From the NCBI RefSeq assembly GCF_900115345.1, contig NZ_FOWC01000016.1, forward strand, positions 62,001 through 126,000: 64,000 nucleotides of DNA. The letters are read 5' to 3'. The notes beneath the pieces are model-generated. The model was not told where the DNA came from. It made no database searches and worked only from the letters and a program-made list of their open reading frames with translations. The position numbers were made by a program, and so were the translations under genes. Source of the DNA: Amycolatopsis rubida (lineage in GTDB: Bacteria > Actinomycetota > Actinomycetes > Mycobacteriales > Pseudonocardiaceae). This document shows, piece after piece, positions 51,838 to 59,519 of the stretch. Positions within the stretch are counted from its first letter, which is position 1. Each line of letters begins with the position of its first letter.

Positions 51838-52296
51838 GTGAGACGCCGGCTCGGCACGGCACTCGGCCTGCTCGCAGTCGTTGTCGCGGGCGGCGTCCTC
51901 GGCTTGGTCTCGATCGGCCTGCCGGGGCCCGCCCGCACCGCCTCGGAACCGCCCGCTCCCCCGCCTCCGTCGCGAAGCAGCACGTCCTCGCCTCCCGCGC
52001 CCGCAGCGGATCAGGCCGCGATCGCGACGCTGGCGCGCACTCTCGCCGACGCGATAGCGCGCGCCGACTCGGCCGCGTTCGGCACTCTCACCTGCCAACC
52101 GCAGACTGCCGCCGCGTTGAAGGAACTCCAGGCCACATGGGACGCCGCCGGCCCGCTTCGCGTCTCACTGGCCGGACAACCGGCGATCGCGGGCGACGAC
52201 GCCACAGTGACCGTCCGAGTCGAAGGCACCGGCGGGCACAAGGAGACGCCGTTCCCGCTGCGGCGCGAGAACGGCCGTTGGTGCGTCCCTGGTTAG
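51838..52296 (+). CDS. Small membrane-anchored protein with NTF2-like domain
   Basis: A 152-residue protein with an N-terminal hydrophobic segment (LGTALGLLAVVVAGGVLGLV), a Pro/Ser/Ala linker and a C-terminal domain (ATLARTLADAIARADSAAFG ... RENGRWCVPG) whose layout resembles the preceding protein's external domain. GTG begins at the base after the previous stop, so translation is coupled. The 3' end overlaps the convergent trmI by 4 bp. No function assigned. Confidence 0.75.
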   Translation: MRRRLGTALGLLAVVVAGGVLGLVSIGLPGPARTASEPPAPPPPSRSSTSSPPAPAADQAAIATLARTLADAIARADSAAFGTLTCQPQTAAALKELQATWDAAGPLRVSLAGQPAIAGDDATVTVRVEGTGGHKETPFPLRRENGRWCVPG

Positions 52297-53123
52297 CCTT
52301 TGCCCTTGCTGGGCCGTCGTGAAACGCGCGGCGACACTGTGCCGTCCGCCAGACGACGGGCAGTGAGCAGGAAAGCGGTGTGCGCGACCATCCGGTGGTC
52401 CGGCCGCACCGCGAGGCCGACGACGTGCCAGGGCCGCATCAGCGTCTCCCACGACTCCGGCTCGGTCCAGCACTGCTGTTCCCGCAGCGATTCCGTGACG
52501 CGCGACAGCTGGGTCACGGTGGCGACGTAGACGGTCAGCACCCCGCCGGGCACCAGGTGCTCGGCGACGTTCGGCAACTGGTCCCACGGCGCGAGCATGT
52601 CCAGCACGACCCGGTCGACCTCGCCGGTGTGCGTGGCCAGATCCGCGACGGTGAGCGTCCAGTTGCCCGGCTTCTCGCCGAAGAACTTCACGACGTTGCG
52701 CTCGGCGTGCTCCGCGTGGTCGTCGCGGATTTCGTAGGAGAACACCTGCCCCGCCGAGCCGACCGCGCGCAGCAGCGAGCAGGCGAGCGCACCCGAACCG
52801 GCACCGGCTTCCAGGACGCGGGCGCCGGGGAAAATGTCGCCCCACATCACGATCTGCGCGGCGTCCTTGGGATAGATCACCTGCGCGCCGCGCGGCATCG
52901 ACAGCACGTAGTCCGGCAGCAGCGGCCGCAGCGCGAGATACGTGCTGCCGCCGGCCGAAGTGACCACGCTGCCCTCGGGACGGCCGATGAGGTCGTCGTG
53001 CGCGAGGGCGCCGCGATGCGTGTGGTACTCGCCGCCGTCGGCGAGCGTAAGGGTGTAGTGCCTGCCTTTCGAGTCCGTCAGCTGAACCCGGTCACCTGCA
53101 CGAAACGGTCCGCTGACCGACAA
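52293..53123 (-). CDS. trmI: tRNA (adenine-58-N1)-methyltransferase TrmI
   Basis: A 276-residue enzyme. An N-terminal beta domain (FRAGDRVQLTDSKGRHYTLT) is followed by a Rossmann methyltransferase with the SAM loop VLEAGAGSGALACSLL (about 103-118), the acidic SYEIRDDHAEHA and the DMLAPWD active-site segment. It methylates A58 in the T loop of tRNA, stabilising the tRNA. The start is TTG at 53121-53123: GGAGG lies six bases upstream and the family N-terminus fits. It matches Rv2118c by context. Confidence 0.94.
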   Translation of the reverse strand: MSVSGPFRAGDRVQLTDSKGRHYTLTLADGGEYHTHRGALAHDDLIGRPEGSVVTSAGGSTYLALRPLLPDYVLSMPRGAQVIYPKDAAQIVMWGDIFPGARVLEAGAGSGALACSLLRAVGSAGQVFSYEIRDDHAEHAERNVVKFFGEKPGNWTLTVADLATHTGEVDRVVLDMLAPWDQLPNVAEHLVPGGVLTVYVATVTQLSRVTESLREQQCWTEPESWETLMRPWHVVGLAVRPDHRMVAHTAFLLTARRLADGTVSPRVSRRPSKGKG

Positions 53124-53204
53124 CTTCTTCCTCCACTGCGAAACCCGGAACGCCGACGTCGAATCCTCGCAGGTCGTCCCGCGCCCGTCGTGCGCGGGTG
53201 CCCG

Positions 53205-54359
53205 TCACTGAGCGCGACGGCCCTGCATCAGCGCGGTCCGCAGGTCTTCCCGGCGCAACACGCCCGCGGGACGGCCTTCGTCGTCGACCACGAGGAACTG
53301 CCAGGCAGGCGTCTCGCGCACGCGCTCGGCGATCTCCTCCCCCGGCTCCGACGCCAGCAGCACAGTCTCCGCCCGGATCGGCTCGGCCGCTTGCTCGGCG
53401 GGCGCGTGCGGGCTGACGCTCGCCAGCTGGTGCGCGGCTTGCTCGTCGAGCAAGCCCGCCGCGACGCCGTCCGCGCGCACCAGCACGACGCCACGTCCCG
53501 CCGAGGCCGCCAACGCGTCCGACACCGGGCTTTCCGCGGGCAGCTGCAAGACCGGACGCACCAAATCGGACAGTTCCAGCCCGGCAGGCCAGCCGCGCCG
53601 GGCTTCCGCCGCCAGCTCGGAGCGGGCACCGAGGATCACGAACCACGCCGTCACCACGCACACCCCGAGCCGGAGCCAGCGGTCCGGGCTCTGCATCGCC
53701 AACCCGAGCAGCGCCCAGACGATCAGCCCGGTCGCGACCAGCGCCCCGCCCGCGACCGCGGCCCGGGTCCCCTTGGCCCGCAACCCGGTCATCGCCCAGA
53801 CCCCGGCGCGCACGAGCCGTCCGCCGTCCAGCGGCAATCCCGGCAGCAGGTTGAAGAAGCCGACCGCGAAGTTGGCCACCGCGCACTCCGCGACGAGCAG
53901 CCACACCGCACCGTCGGGCGGCACCGCGAACAGCAGCAGCGAACAGAACCCGCCCAGCACCAGCGAAACCGCCGGCCCCGCCGCGGCGACGAGCCCTTCC
54001 TGACCCGGCCGGCGCGGCGTACGGGCCACTTCGGACAGTCCGCCGAGAAGGAACAGCCGCAGCCGCCGGACCGGGATCCCCAGCCGCAGCGCGACGAGGC
54101 AGTGCCCGAGTTCGTGCGCGAGCACGGAAAGCCCGAGCAGCACCGCGAACGCGGCGGCGAGCAGCCACGCCGTCGGCGTCGAAACGTCCGGCAGGAGCCG
54201 CCCGACCAGCGGCGCGTAGAGCACCACGATGATCAGCGAGCCGATCCACCACGACGGGGCGAGCAAAACGGGCACCCCGCCGACCCGGAACAGCAGCAGG
54301 CCGCCGTCCCCGCCGGCGCGCCGGGCGGGCCCGGCGCCGTGCTGAGGGGTCGCGGCCAT
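53205..54359 (-). CDS. M50 site-2-protease-family membrane metallopeptidase
   Basis: A 384-residue intramembrane zinc protease. Zinc ligands are in LAHELGHCLVAL (H82, E83, H86) and in the second motif NLLPGLPLDGGRL near 190. At least six hydrophobic segments are present. The C-terminal 140 residues are a CBS-like pair (QLASVSPHAPAEQAAEPIRA, FLVVDDEGRPAGVLRREDLR). ATG at 54357-54359 is preferred to upstream frame extensions because those run into the palindromic repeat. The substrate is unknown. Confidence 0.9.
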   Translation of the reverse strand: MAATPQHGAGPARRAGGDGGLLLFRVGGVPVLLAPSWWIGSLIIVVLYAPLVGRLLPDVSTPTAWLLAAAFAVLLGLSVLAHELGHCLVALRLGIPVRRLRLFLLGGLSEVARTPRRPGQEGLVAAAGPAVSLVLGGFCSLLLFAVPPDGAVWLLVAECAVANFAVGFFNLLPGLPLDGGRLVRAGVWAMTGLRAKGTRAAVAGGALVATGLIVWALLGLAMQSPDRWLRLGVCVVTAWFVILGARSELAAEARRGWPAGLELSDLVRPVLQLPAESPVSDALAASAGRGVVLVRADGVAAGLLDEQAAHQLASVSPHAPAEQAAEPIRAETVLLASEPGEEIAERVRETPAWQFLVVDDEGRPAGVLRREDLRTALMQGRRAQ

Positions 54360-54452
54360 GCCGGACAGCGTAGGGGGCCGCGTGTGGGAAGCCGGTGACC
54401 CGGTCCCCCCGGACGGGTGGTGTCGGTCTCGCCCCGGCCTCGGTCCGCGAAC

Positions 54453-54507
54453 GTCCGTGAAGGACTCCTTCGGGGAATCAGGTTCTCTCAAGGAGTCCTT
54501 CACGGAC
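54453..54507. repeat. 55-nt palindromic element, copy B
   Basis: GTCCGTGAAGGACTCCTT (54453-54470) pairs perfectly with AAGGAGTCCTTCACGGAC (54490-54507); the centre CGGGGAATCAGGTTCTCTC does not pair well. Same length and same GGGAATCAG centre as the 41161 copy, with different but matched arms. It lies after the monooxygenase stop and before the M50 gene. Confidence 0.75.
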
Positions 54508-54515
54508 CCAGCCGG

Positions 54516-55661
54516 TCAGGCGGATCGCGGCTGGACGAGGTTTTCCAGATTCGCCAGCGCTACCTGCTTCCGGAACTCCCCGCGATAGGACGCGTCGCCG
54601 GAGTCGTGCATAGTGTCCGTCATCCAGACCGCCGACGCCTGCCGTTCCCAGACATGCGCCAGACAGGTGTCCGAGTAGCTCTCCAGCAAGCTCGGATCGT
54701 CCTTCGCCACCTGATGGACGAGCGCGTGCGCGAGCACCTCCGCGTCGTGCAGCGCGAGGCTCATTCCCTCCGCGCTCATCGGCGAAATGAGGTGCGCCGC
54801 GTCCCCGAGAAGGCACAGCCTGCCGTAGCGCATCGGGCTGAACACGACCCCGCGCAGCGGCACCACCTGCTTCGTCGCGATCGGCCCGCGCGGCACCGGC
54901 GCGGCGAGCCGGGTGCCGAGTTCGTCCCAGACGCGCTCGTCCGGCCAGTCACCGACGGCGTCGTCGACCGGACACTGCAGATAGATCCGGCTCGCGTCCG
55001 GCCCGCGGGTGATCTGCGCAGCGAAGCCCCGGGCATGCACTGCCATCACGGCCAGCGGATCGGCGGGCACTTCCGCCATGACGGTCAGCCAGGCGTACCC
55101 GAACTCGTGGCTGTGGCACGCCAGGAATCCGTCCGGGATCGCCGTCCGGCTGACGCCGTGGAAGCCGTCGGCGCCGGCGACGAACGCGCAGTCGATCGCC
55201 TTGGCGCCCTCGCCGTCCCGGTAGCGCACCCTGGGTTGTTCGGTGCCGAGCTTTTCCAGCGTGACGTCCGCCGCCTCGAACCTGAGGTCGCCGCCGTCGC
55301 GGAGGAAGATCCGGACGAGGTTCCGGACGAGCACCTGCTGCGGGACGAACGCGCCCGCGCCGTCCTCGCCGGAGTCCATCCGCCAGGCGCGCTTCTCGCC
55401 GTGGACGATCAGCGGCAGGACGACGTCGGACGGCCCGCCGCCGTGTCCCTCGACGGCCTCGCCGACTCCCCAGTCGTGCAGCGTCCGCACGCCGCGGCCG
55501 TCGAGGGATCCGGCTCTCTGCCGCTGCTCGACGTACTCGCGGCTGTTCTTTTCCAAGACCGTGCAAGGGATCCCGCTGCGGAGAAGAAACGTGCCGAGCG
55601 CGAGCCCGGCCACCCCGCCGCCCACGATGACCACGGTGGTTTTCCCGTCTGCCTGTGTCAT
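54516..55661 (-). CDS. PobA-like FAD-dependent aromatic monooxygenase
   Basis: A 381-residue flavoprotein with GxGxxG (VVIVGGGVAGLALGTF, about 10-25), the DG motif GADGFHGVSR (about 158-168) and the GD motif LCLLGDAAHLISPMSAEGMS (about 280-300). This set defines class A flavin hydroxylases such as 4-hydroxybenzoate 3-monooxygenase, which make ortho-diphenols with NADPH and oxygen. ATG at 55659-55661 follows GGAAGGAAAC. An AraC regulator lies 119 bp upstream on the same strand, like the pobR-pobA pair. Confidence 0.9.
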   Translation of the reverse strand: MTQADGKTTVVIVGGGVAGLALGTFLLRSGIPCTVLEKNSREYVEQRQRAGSLDGRGVRTLHDWGVGEAVEGHGGGPSDVVLPLIVHGEKRAWRMDSGEDGAGAFVPQQVLVRNLVRIFLRDGGDLRFEAADVTLEKLGTEQPRVRYRDGEGAKAIDCAFVAGADGFHGVSRTAIPDGFLACHSHEFGYAWLTVMAEVPADPLAVMAVHARGFAAQITRGPDASRIYLQCPVDDAVGDWPDERVWDELGTRLAAPVPRGPIATKQVVPLRGVVFSPMRYGRLCLLGDAAHLISPMSAEGMSLALHDAEVLAHALVHQVAKDDPSLLESYSDTCLAHVWERQASAVWMTDTMHDSGDASYRGEFRKQVALANLENLVQPRSA

Positions 55662-55780
55662 GTTTCCTTCCCCGGAAAGAGTGCTGGTGAACTGGATGAT
55701 CACCACTTTCTTCCCGGTCCCGCAGCGGCGGCCACCAGGCATCGGGCGCCCGATCACGAAAACCCGCCAACTTGCGCCCG

Positions 55781-56518
55781 CTACTCGCCGCGGCCGCGCA
55801 GTCCCGCCTGGTATCGCCCCGGCGTCTGCCCGACCACCGCCGTGAACGCGCCGATGAACGCCGACGGATTCGACCACCCGCACGCGATCGCCGTGTCCGT
55901 CACCGATTCGCCTTCGGCGAGCCGGAACAACGCGTGGTGGATCCGCAGCACCGTGCGCCACCGCTGAAAACTCATGCCGAGATCGGCATGGAACAACCGG
56001 CTGAGCGTCCGCTCGCTGGCCCCCGCCGCCCGCCCCAGCCCGGCCAGGGTCTCCTCCCGCCCGGGATCCTCGTGCAGCAGCTCGGTGACGGCCCGCAACC
56101 GGTCGTCCCGCGGCTCCGGAAGATGCAGCGGCTCCCCCGGAACCTCCCTCAGCTCGTCGAGCACCACCGCCCGCACCCGCCGCGCCGCCTCGGCCGACCG
56201 CTCCTTTTCGCCGGTCAACGCCAGAATGCCGGCCCGCGACAACGGCGACACCGCGAACACGCAAGGCTGCCGGGCCAACGCCCCGCACTCCTCGAAGGGA
56301 ACGGCGAGGATCCGCGTGTCGGTGCGCCCGTAGAACCGGTGGGAATGCTCGAACCCCGGCGGAGTCCACGTGACGCGGTCGGCAGGCGCGACCCAGGTCC
56401 CGAACTCGGTGGTGGTGGCGAACACCCCGCTGGCCGCGTAAACCAGCTGCCCGCCCGGATGGGAATGACTCCCCATCCGGAACCCGCCCGGCAGCCACCC
56501 CGCCCCCTGCGGCGTCAT
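55781..56518 (-). CDS. AraC family regulator with cupin sensor domain
   Basis: A 245-residue protein. Residues 10-95 are a cupin-like sensor (GSHSHPGGQLVYAASGVF) and 140-240 hold two AraC HTHs (LAGLGRAAGASERTLSRLFH, SVTDTAIACGWSNPSAFIGA). ATG at 56518 follows GGGGGAG. Its neighbour is the PobA-like gene, so regulation of an aromatic ring hydroxylation step is a natural inference. A 93-nt hairpin repeat lies upstream. Confidence 0.85.
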   Translation of the reverse strand: MTPQGAGWLPGGFRMGSHSHPGGQLVYAASGVFATTTEFGTWVAPADRVTWTPPGFEHSHRFYGRTDTRILAVPFEECGALARQPCVFAVSPLSRAGILALTGEKERSAEAARRVRAVVLDELREVPGEPLHLPEPRDDRLRAVTELLHEDPGREETLAGLGRAAGASERTLSRLFHADLGMSFQRWRTVLRIHHALFRLAEGESVTDTAIACGWSNPSAFIGAFTAVVGQTPGRYQAGLRGRGE

Positions 56519-56613
56519 CCCGCCCGGCTCCCCCACCCAACCAACCCTACCCACGCACGACACGCCCCCCGCCCAACCACCCGCACCCAGCCACCCCCCG
56601 ACCCGACCCCAAC

Positions 56614-56706
56614 GCGGGATCGCGTCGGCGTGCGGAGGGGCAGCGTGCCCGGCCCCCCAGGCCGGGCGCGCTGCCCCTCCGCACGCCGACTTGAAGGCGA
56701 TCCCGC
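56614..56706. repeat. 93-nt hairpin repeat, copy 2 (inverted)
   Basis: Outer stem: GCGGGATCGC (56614-56623) with GCGATCCCGC (56697-56706). Middle: 22 perfect base pairs, 56624-56645 with 56669-56690. Inner stem: GCCCGGCC with GGCCGGGC. The 6-nt bulge TTGAAG (56691-56696) is on the right, so the copy is inverted relative to 45524. It lies between the divergent AraC and RecB-like genes. Confidence 0.85.
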
Positions 56707-56764
56707 CGCCCCGCCGAAGGCGGGGCCAACACAATTGTCGGTGCCCGGCGTTACGCTCTGCCCC

Positions 56765-57655
56765 ATGTCCGACACCGCCACGGTCACCACCCCTCCCGGG
56801 GCCGACGCGCCTGCCAGGAGGCGGCCCGCGTTGTCGCCGTCCCGGGCGAGCGACTTCAAGCAGTGCCCGCTGCTCTACCGGTTCCGCGCGGTCGACCGGC
56901 TGCCGGAGGCGCCCACCCGGGCGCAGCTGCGCGGCACGCTCGTCCACGCGGTTCTGGAGCGGCTTTTCGCGCTGCCCGCCGCCGAACGCGTCGCGCCGCG
57001 GGCGAAAGAGCTGCTCGCGCCGACCTGGACCGAGCTGTCCGGCGACAGTCCGGAGTGGACGGAGCTGTTCGCGGGCGGCGAACCCGGGGAGACCGACAAG
57101 TGGCTGGCCTCGGCCGAAAAGCTGCTTGATTCGTACTTCGAGCTGGAAGATCCGCGACGGCTGGAGCCGGAGGCGTGCGAGCTGCACGTCGAGATCGAGC
57201 TGGGCTCGGGCGTGCTGCTGCGCGGGTACATCGACCGGGTGGACGTCGCGCCGACCGGCGAAATCCGGGTCGTGGACTACAAAACCGGCGCTGCCCCGCG
57301 GGAAATCGGCGAGGCCAAAGCACTGTTCCAGATGAAGTTCTACGCGCTGGTGCTGTGGCGGTTGCGCGGGGTCGTCCCGCGGCAGCTGAAGCTGATGTAC
57401 CTGACCGACGGCCAGTCGCTGGCCTACACGCCGGACGAGGCCGAGCTGGTCCGGTTCGAGCGCACGCTGGAGGCGATCTGGCAGGCGATCCTGAAGGCGG
57501 GCAAGACCGGCGATTTCCGGCCGAACAAGGGCAGGCTGTGCTCGTGGTGCGACCACCAGGCGCATTGCCCGGAGTTCGGCGGGACGCCGCCGGAGTATCC
57601 GGGCTGGCCCGAGCCGGATCCGGGCGAGGAGACGGCCCTGGACCGGGCCGACTGA
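56765..57655 (+). CDS. RecB-like PD-(D/E)XK nuclease with Cas4-type cysteines
   Basis: A 296-residue nuclease. The AddB/Cas4-like fold starts with SPSRASDFKQCPLLYRFR (Cys34), has the His in RGTLVHAVLERLF (H61), the acidic ligand in RGYIDRVD and the core VVDYKTG (D-x-K), and ends with CSWCDHQAHC. With Cys34, these cysteines make the four-cysteine set that binds an Fe-S cluster in Cas4/AddB proteins. It is probably a 5'-3' DNA exonuclease. It matches Rv2119 by context. Its stop overlaps the next start by one base (TGATG). Confidence 0.9.
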   Translation: MSDTATVTTPPGADAPARRRPALSPSRASDFKQCPLLYRFRAVDRLPEAPTRAQLRGTLVHAVLERLFALPAAERVAPRAKELLAPTWTELSGDSPEWTELFAGGEPGETDKWLASAEKLLDSYFELEDPRRLEPEACELHVEIELGSGVLLRGYIDRVDVAPTGEIRVVDYKTGAAPREIGEAKALFQMKFYALVLWRLRGVVPRQLKLMYLTDGQSLAYTPDEAELVRFERTLEAIWQAILKAGKTGDFRPNKGRLCSWCDHQAHCPEFGGTPPEYPGWPEPDPGEETALDRAD

Positions 57656-58446
57656 TGGGCGACGCGTTCTTCCTCCCGCTCGGCGGCGAGCGGTACGAGG
57701 CGACTGAACACACCAGCGGCCCGTGGAGTCCCGGCGCGCAGCATTTCGGCCCGCCCTCGGCGCTGCTGGTGCGCGGGCTCGAACGGCTGGAGTCGACGCG
57801 TCCGGCGCAGCTGGCCCGGGTCACGGTCGAAATCCTCGGCCCGGCTCCGGTGGGCGAGCTGGAGCAGCGGTCGTGGATCGAGCGGCCGGGCCGGACGGTC
57901 GAATTGGTCCAGTCCGAGCTGTCCGCGAACGGCCGGGCGGTCGCGCGGGCGTCCGGGTGGCGGATCGCGACGTCCGACACCGCCGAGATCGCCACCGACG
58001 GCGGTCCGCTGCTGCCCGCGGCCGACGCGGGCAGCGAAGCGGCCTTCCCGGAGGACTGGCAGGGCGGTTACCTGCACGCGATCGAATGGCGTTCGGTCCG
58101 CGGCGCGATCTCCGCTCCGGGCCCGGCCGCGGTGTGGGCGCGGCAGCGGTATCCGCTGGTCGACGGTGAGGAGCCGACGGGCCTGCAGCGGCTGTTCGCC
58201 ATCGCCGACTCCGGCAACGGGGTGTCGCACTTCCTGCCGGCGGCGCAGTGGTGGTTCATCAACTCGGAACTCACCGTGCACCTGCGCCGGATCCCCGAGG
58301 GCGAGTGGATCGGGCTTGACGCGGTCACGCTGGTCGGGCCGCACGGGATCGGCACGGCGAGCAGTACGCTGCACGATCGTTCCGGTCCGGTCGGCACCGG
58401 CGCGCAGGCTTTGCTGGTGCGTCCGCGACAGGCCGGGGGCGGATGA
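57655..58446 (+). CDS. Acyl-CoA thioesterase-like double hotdog protein
   Basis: A 263-residue protein of the thioesterase superfamily (two hotdog units, about 5-115 and 140-255). Useful landmarks are HFGPPSALLVRGLERL, RVTVEILGPAPVGELEQRSW and FLPAAQWWFINSELTVHLRR. These proteins hydrolyse or bind acyl-CoA. ATG overlaps the nuclease stop by one base, so it is translationally coupled. Why a nuclease should be coupled to a thioesterase is not obvious from the sequence. Confidence 0.85.
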   Translation: MGDAFFLPLGGERYEATEHTSGPWSPGAQHFGPPSALLVRGLERLESTRPAQLARVTVEILGPAPVGELEQRSWIERPGRTVELVQSELSANGRAVARASGWRIATSDTAEIATDGGPLLPAADAGSEAAFPEDWQGGYLHAIEWRSVRGAISAPGPAAVWARQRYPLVDGEEPTGLQRLFAIADSGNGVSHFLPAAQWWFINSELTVHLRRIPEGEWIGLDAVTLVGPHGIGTASSTLHDRSGPVGTGAQALLVRPRQAGGG

Positions 58447-58508
58447 GCGCGCCGCGGCGGGCAAGTCCGATAGCCTTCGCGGAACGACCGACAAGGGAGC
58501 GCTCCGGC

Positions 58509-59444
58509 ATGCAGATCACCTCGGTGGTCAACCAGAAGGGCGGGGTGGGCAAAACCTCGCTGAGCGTGGGCGCGGCGGCGGCCCTCGCCGAACGCGGCAG
58601 GCGGGTGCTGCTCGTCGACCTCGACCCGCAGGGGCACGCGACGACCGAGATGCTCGGCCTGGACGAGGTCCCGGCGGACGCGCCGAGCCTGGCGAAGGCG
58701 CTGACCAAGCTGTGGAAGGGCCCGATCGAGCAGCTGGCCGTGCCGCATCCGCGCAGCAACCTGGGCCGCGGCGGCGCGCTCGACGTGATCCCGACGTCGC
58801 CGGGGATGTTCGACCTGATCCGCAGGCTGGACCAGTTCCGGGTGCCCGGCTGGCAGCTGGCGCGGGTGATCCAGTTCGCGCACTACGACCACGTGATCAT
58901 CGACTGCCCGCCCGCCCAGGACGTGCTGACGAACAACGCGCTGGCGGCCTCGCACGGGATCCTGGTGCCGGTCCAGCCGGACAAAACGAGCATCCGGGCC
59001 CTGCGCCTGCTGTCGGAACAGGTCCGCTACGTCGAACAAACCACCGGCCGCGCCCCGATCTCGTGGTTCGGCATCGTCCCCGGCCTCTACCGGCGGCCCA
59101 TTTCGCACTACGCCGCGGCCGCGCTTCAGGAGATGTACTCCTTCGGCGTCCCCATGCTCTCGCACGTCCCGCTGGGCGTCGTGATGAACGAGGCAGCGGC
59201 CCACGGCGTCCCGGTCACGACGTTCGCCCCGGAAACCATCCAGGCGGTGTCGTTCCGGGAAATCGCCGAAACCCTGGACGGCTACCTGGCGCAAAACCCC
59301 GGCCCCACCGAGGTTCCCGCCGACGACGAGTTCGTCTTCGAGGACTTCATCTCCGAGGTCGCGGTAGCCCGCAACGTCAACGACAACGGCGCGCGCAAGA
59401 AGCTGTACGACCTGATGCCGAAGCGCCCGAACCGCCCGCGCTGA
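58509..59444 (+). CDS. ParA family ATPase, without ParB partner
   Basis: A 311-residue P-loop ATPase with the deviant Walker A KGGVGKTS (residues 10-17), the A' motif LLVDLDPQGHATTEML and the Walker B HVIIDCPPAQ, the Soj/ParA plan. ATG at 58509 follows GGGAGCG; the frame is open upstream. No parB gene or parS-like site is nearby, so it is an orphan that may position something other than the chromosome. It is followed by a strong terminator. Co-transcription with the nuclease/thioesterase is likely (62-bp gap). Confidence 0.88.
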   Translation: MQITSVVNQKGGVGKTSLSVGAAAALAERGRRVLLVDLDPQGHATTEMLGLDEVPADAPSLAKALTKLWKGPIEQLAVPHPRSNLGRGGALDVIPTSPGMFDLIRRLDQFRVPGWQLARVIQFAHYDHVIIDCPPAQDVLTNNALAASHGILVPVQPDKTSIRALRLLSEQVRYVEQTTGRAPISWFGIVPGLYRRPISHYAAAALQEMYSFGVPMLSHVPLGVVMNEAAAHGVPVTTFAPETIQAVSFREIAETLDGYLAQNPGPTEVPADDEFVFEDFISEVAVARNVNDNGARKKLYDLMPKRPNRPR

Positions 59445-59489
59445 AGACTGTCCACTTCGGACTCAACACCAACGCGGGATCGGGCCGGA

Positions 59490-59515
59490 GGCGGCTCCGC
59501 CGCGGCGGAGCCGCC
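59490..59515. terminator. Bidirectional terminator palindrome
   Basis: GGCGGCTCCGCCG followed by CGGCGGAGCCGCC is a perfect 26-bp palindrome with no loop, between convergent parA-like and hisG genes. The bases just before it (AACGCGGGATCG, 59471-59482) repeat the outer end of the 92-nt hairpin element, suggesting the element's end survives here. Confidence 0.75.
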
Positions 59516-59519
59516 GCTA

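Noticed and set aside
53092..54252. 386-codon minus-strand frame overlapping the M50 protease
   Set aside because: Out-of-frame version of the protease gene; lacks HExxH and is Arg/Gly/Ala-rich.
52380..54398. 672-codon plus-strand frame opposite trmI and the M50 protease
   Set aside because: Antisense composition artefact with His/Arg/Pro-rich sequence and no domain.
58509..59444. ParA as part of a chromosome or plasmid partition locus
   Set aside because: No ParB gene and no parS-like repeat nearby; treated as an orphan.
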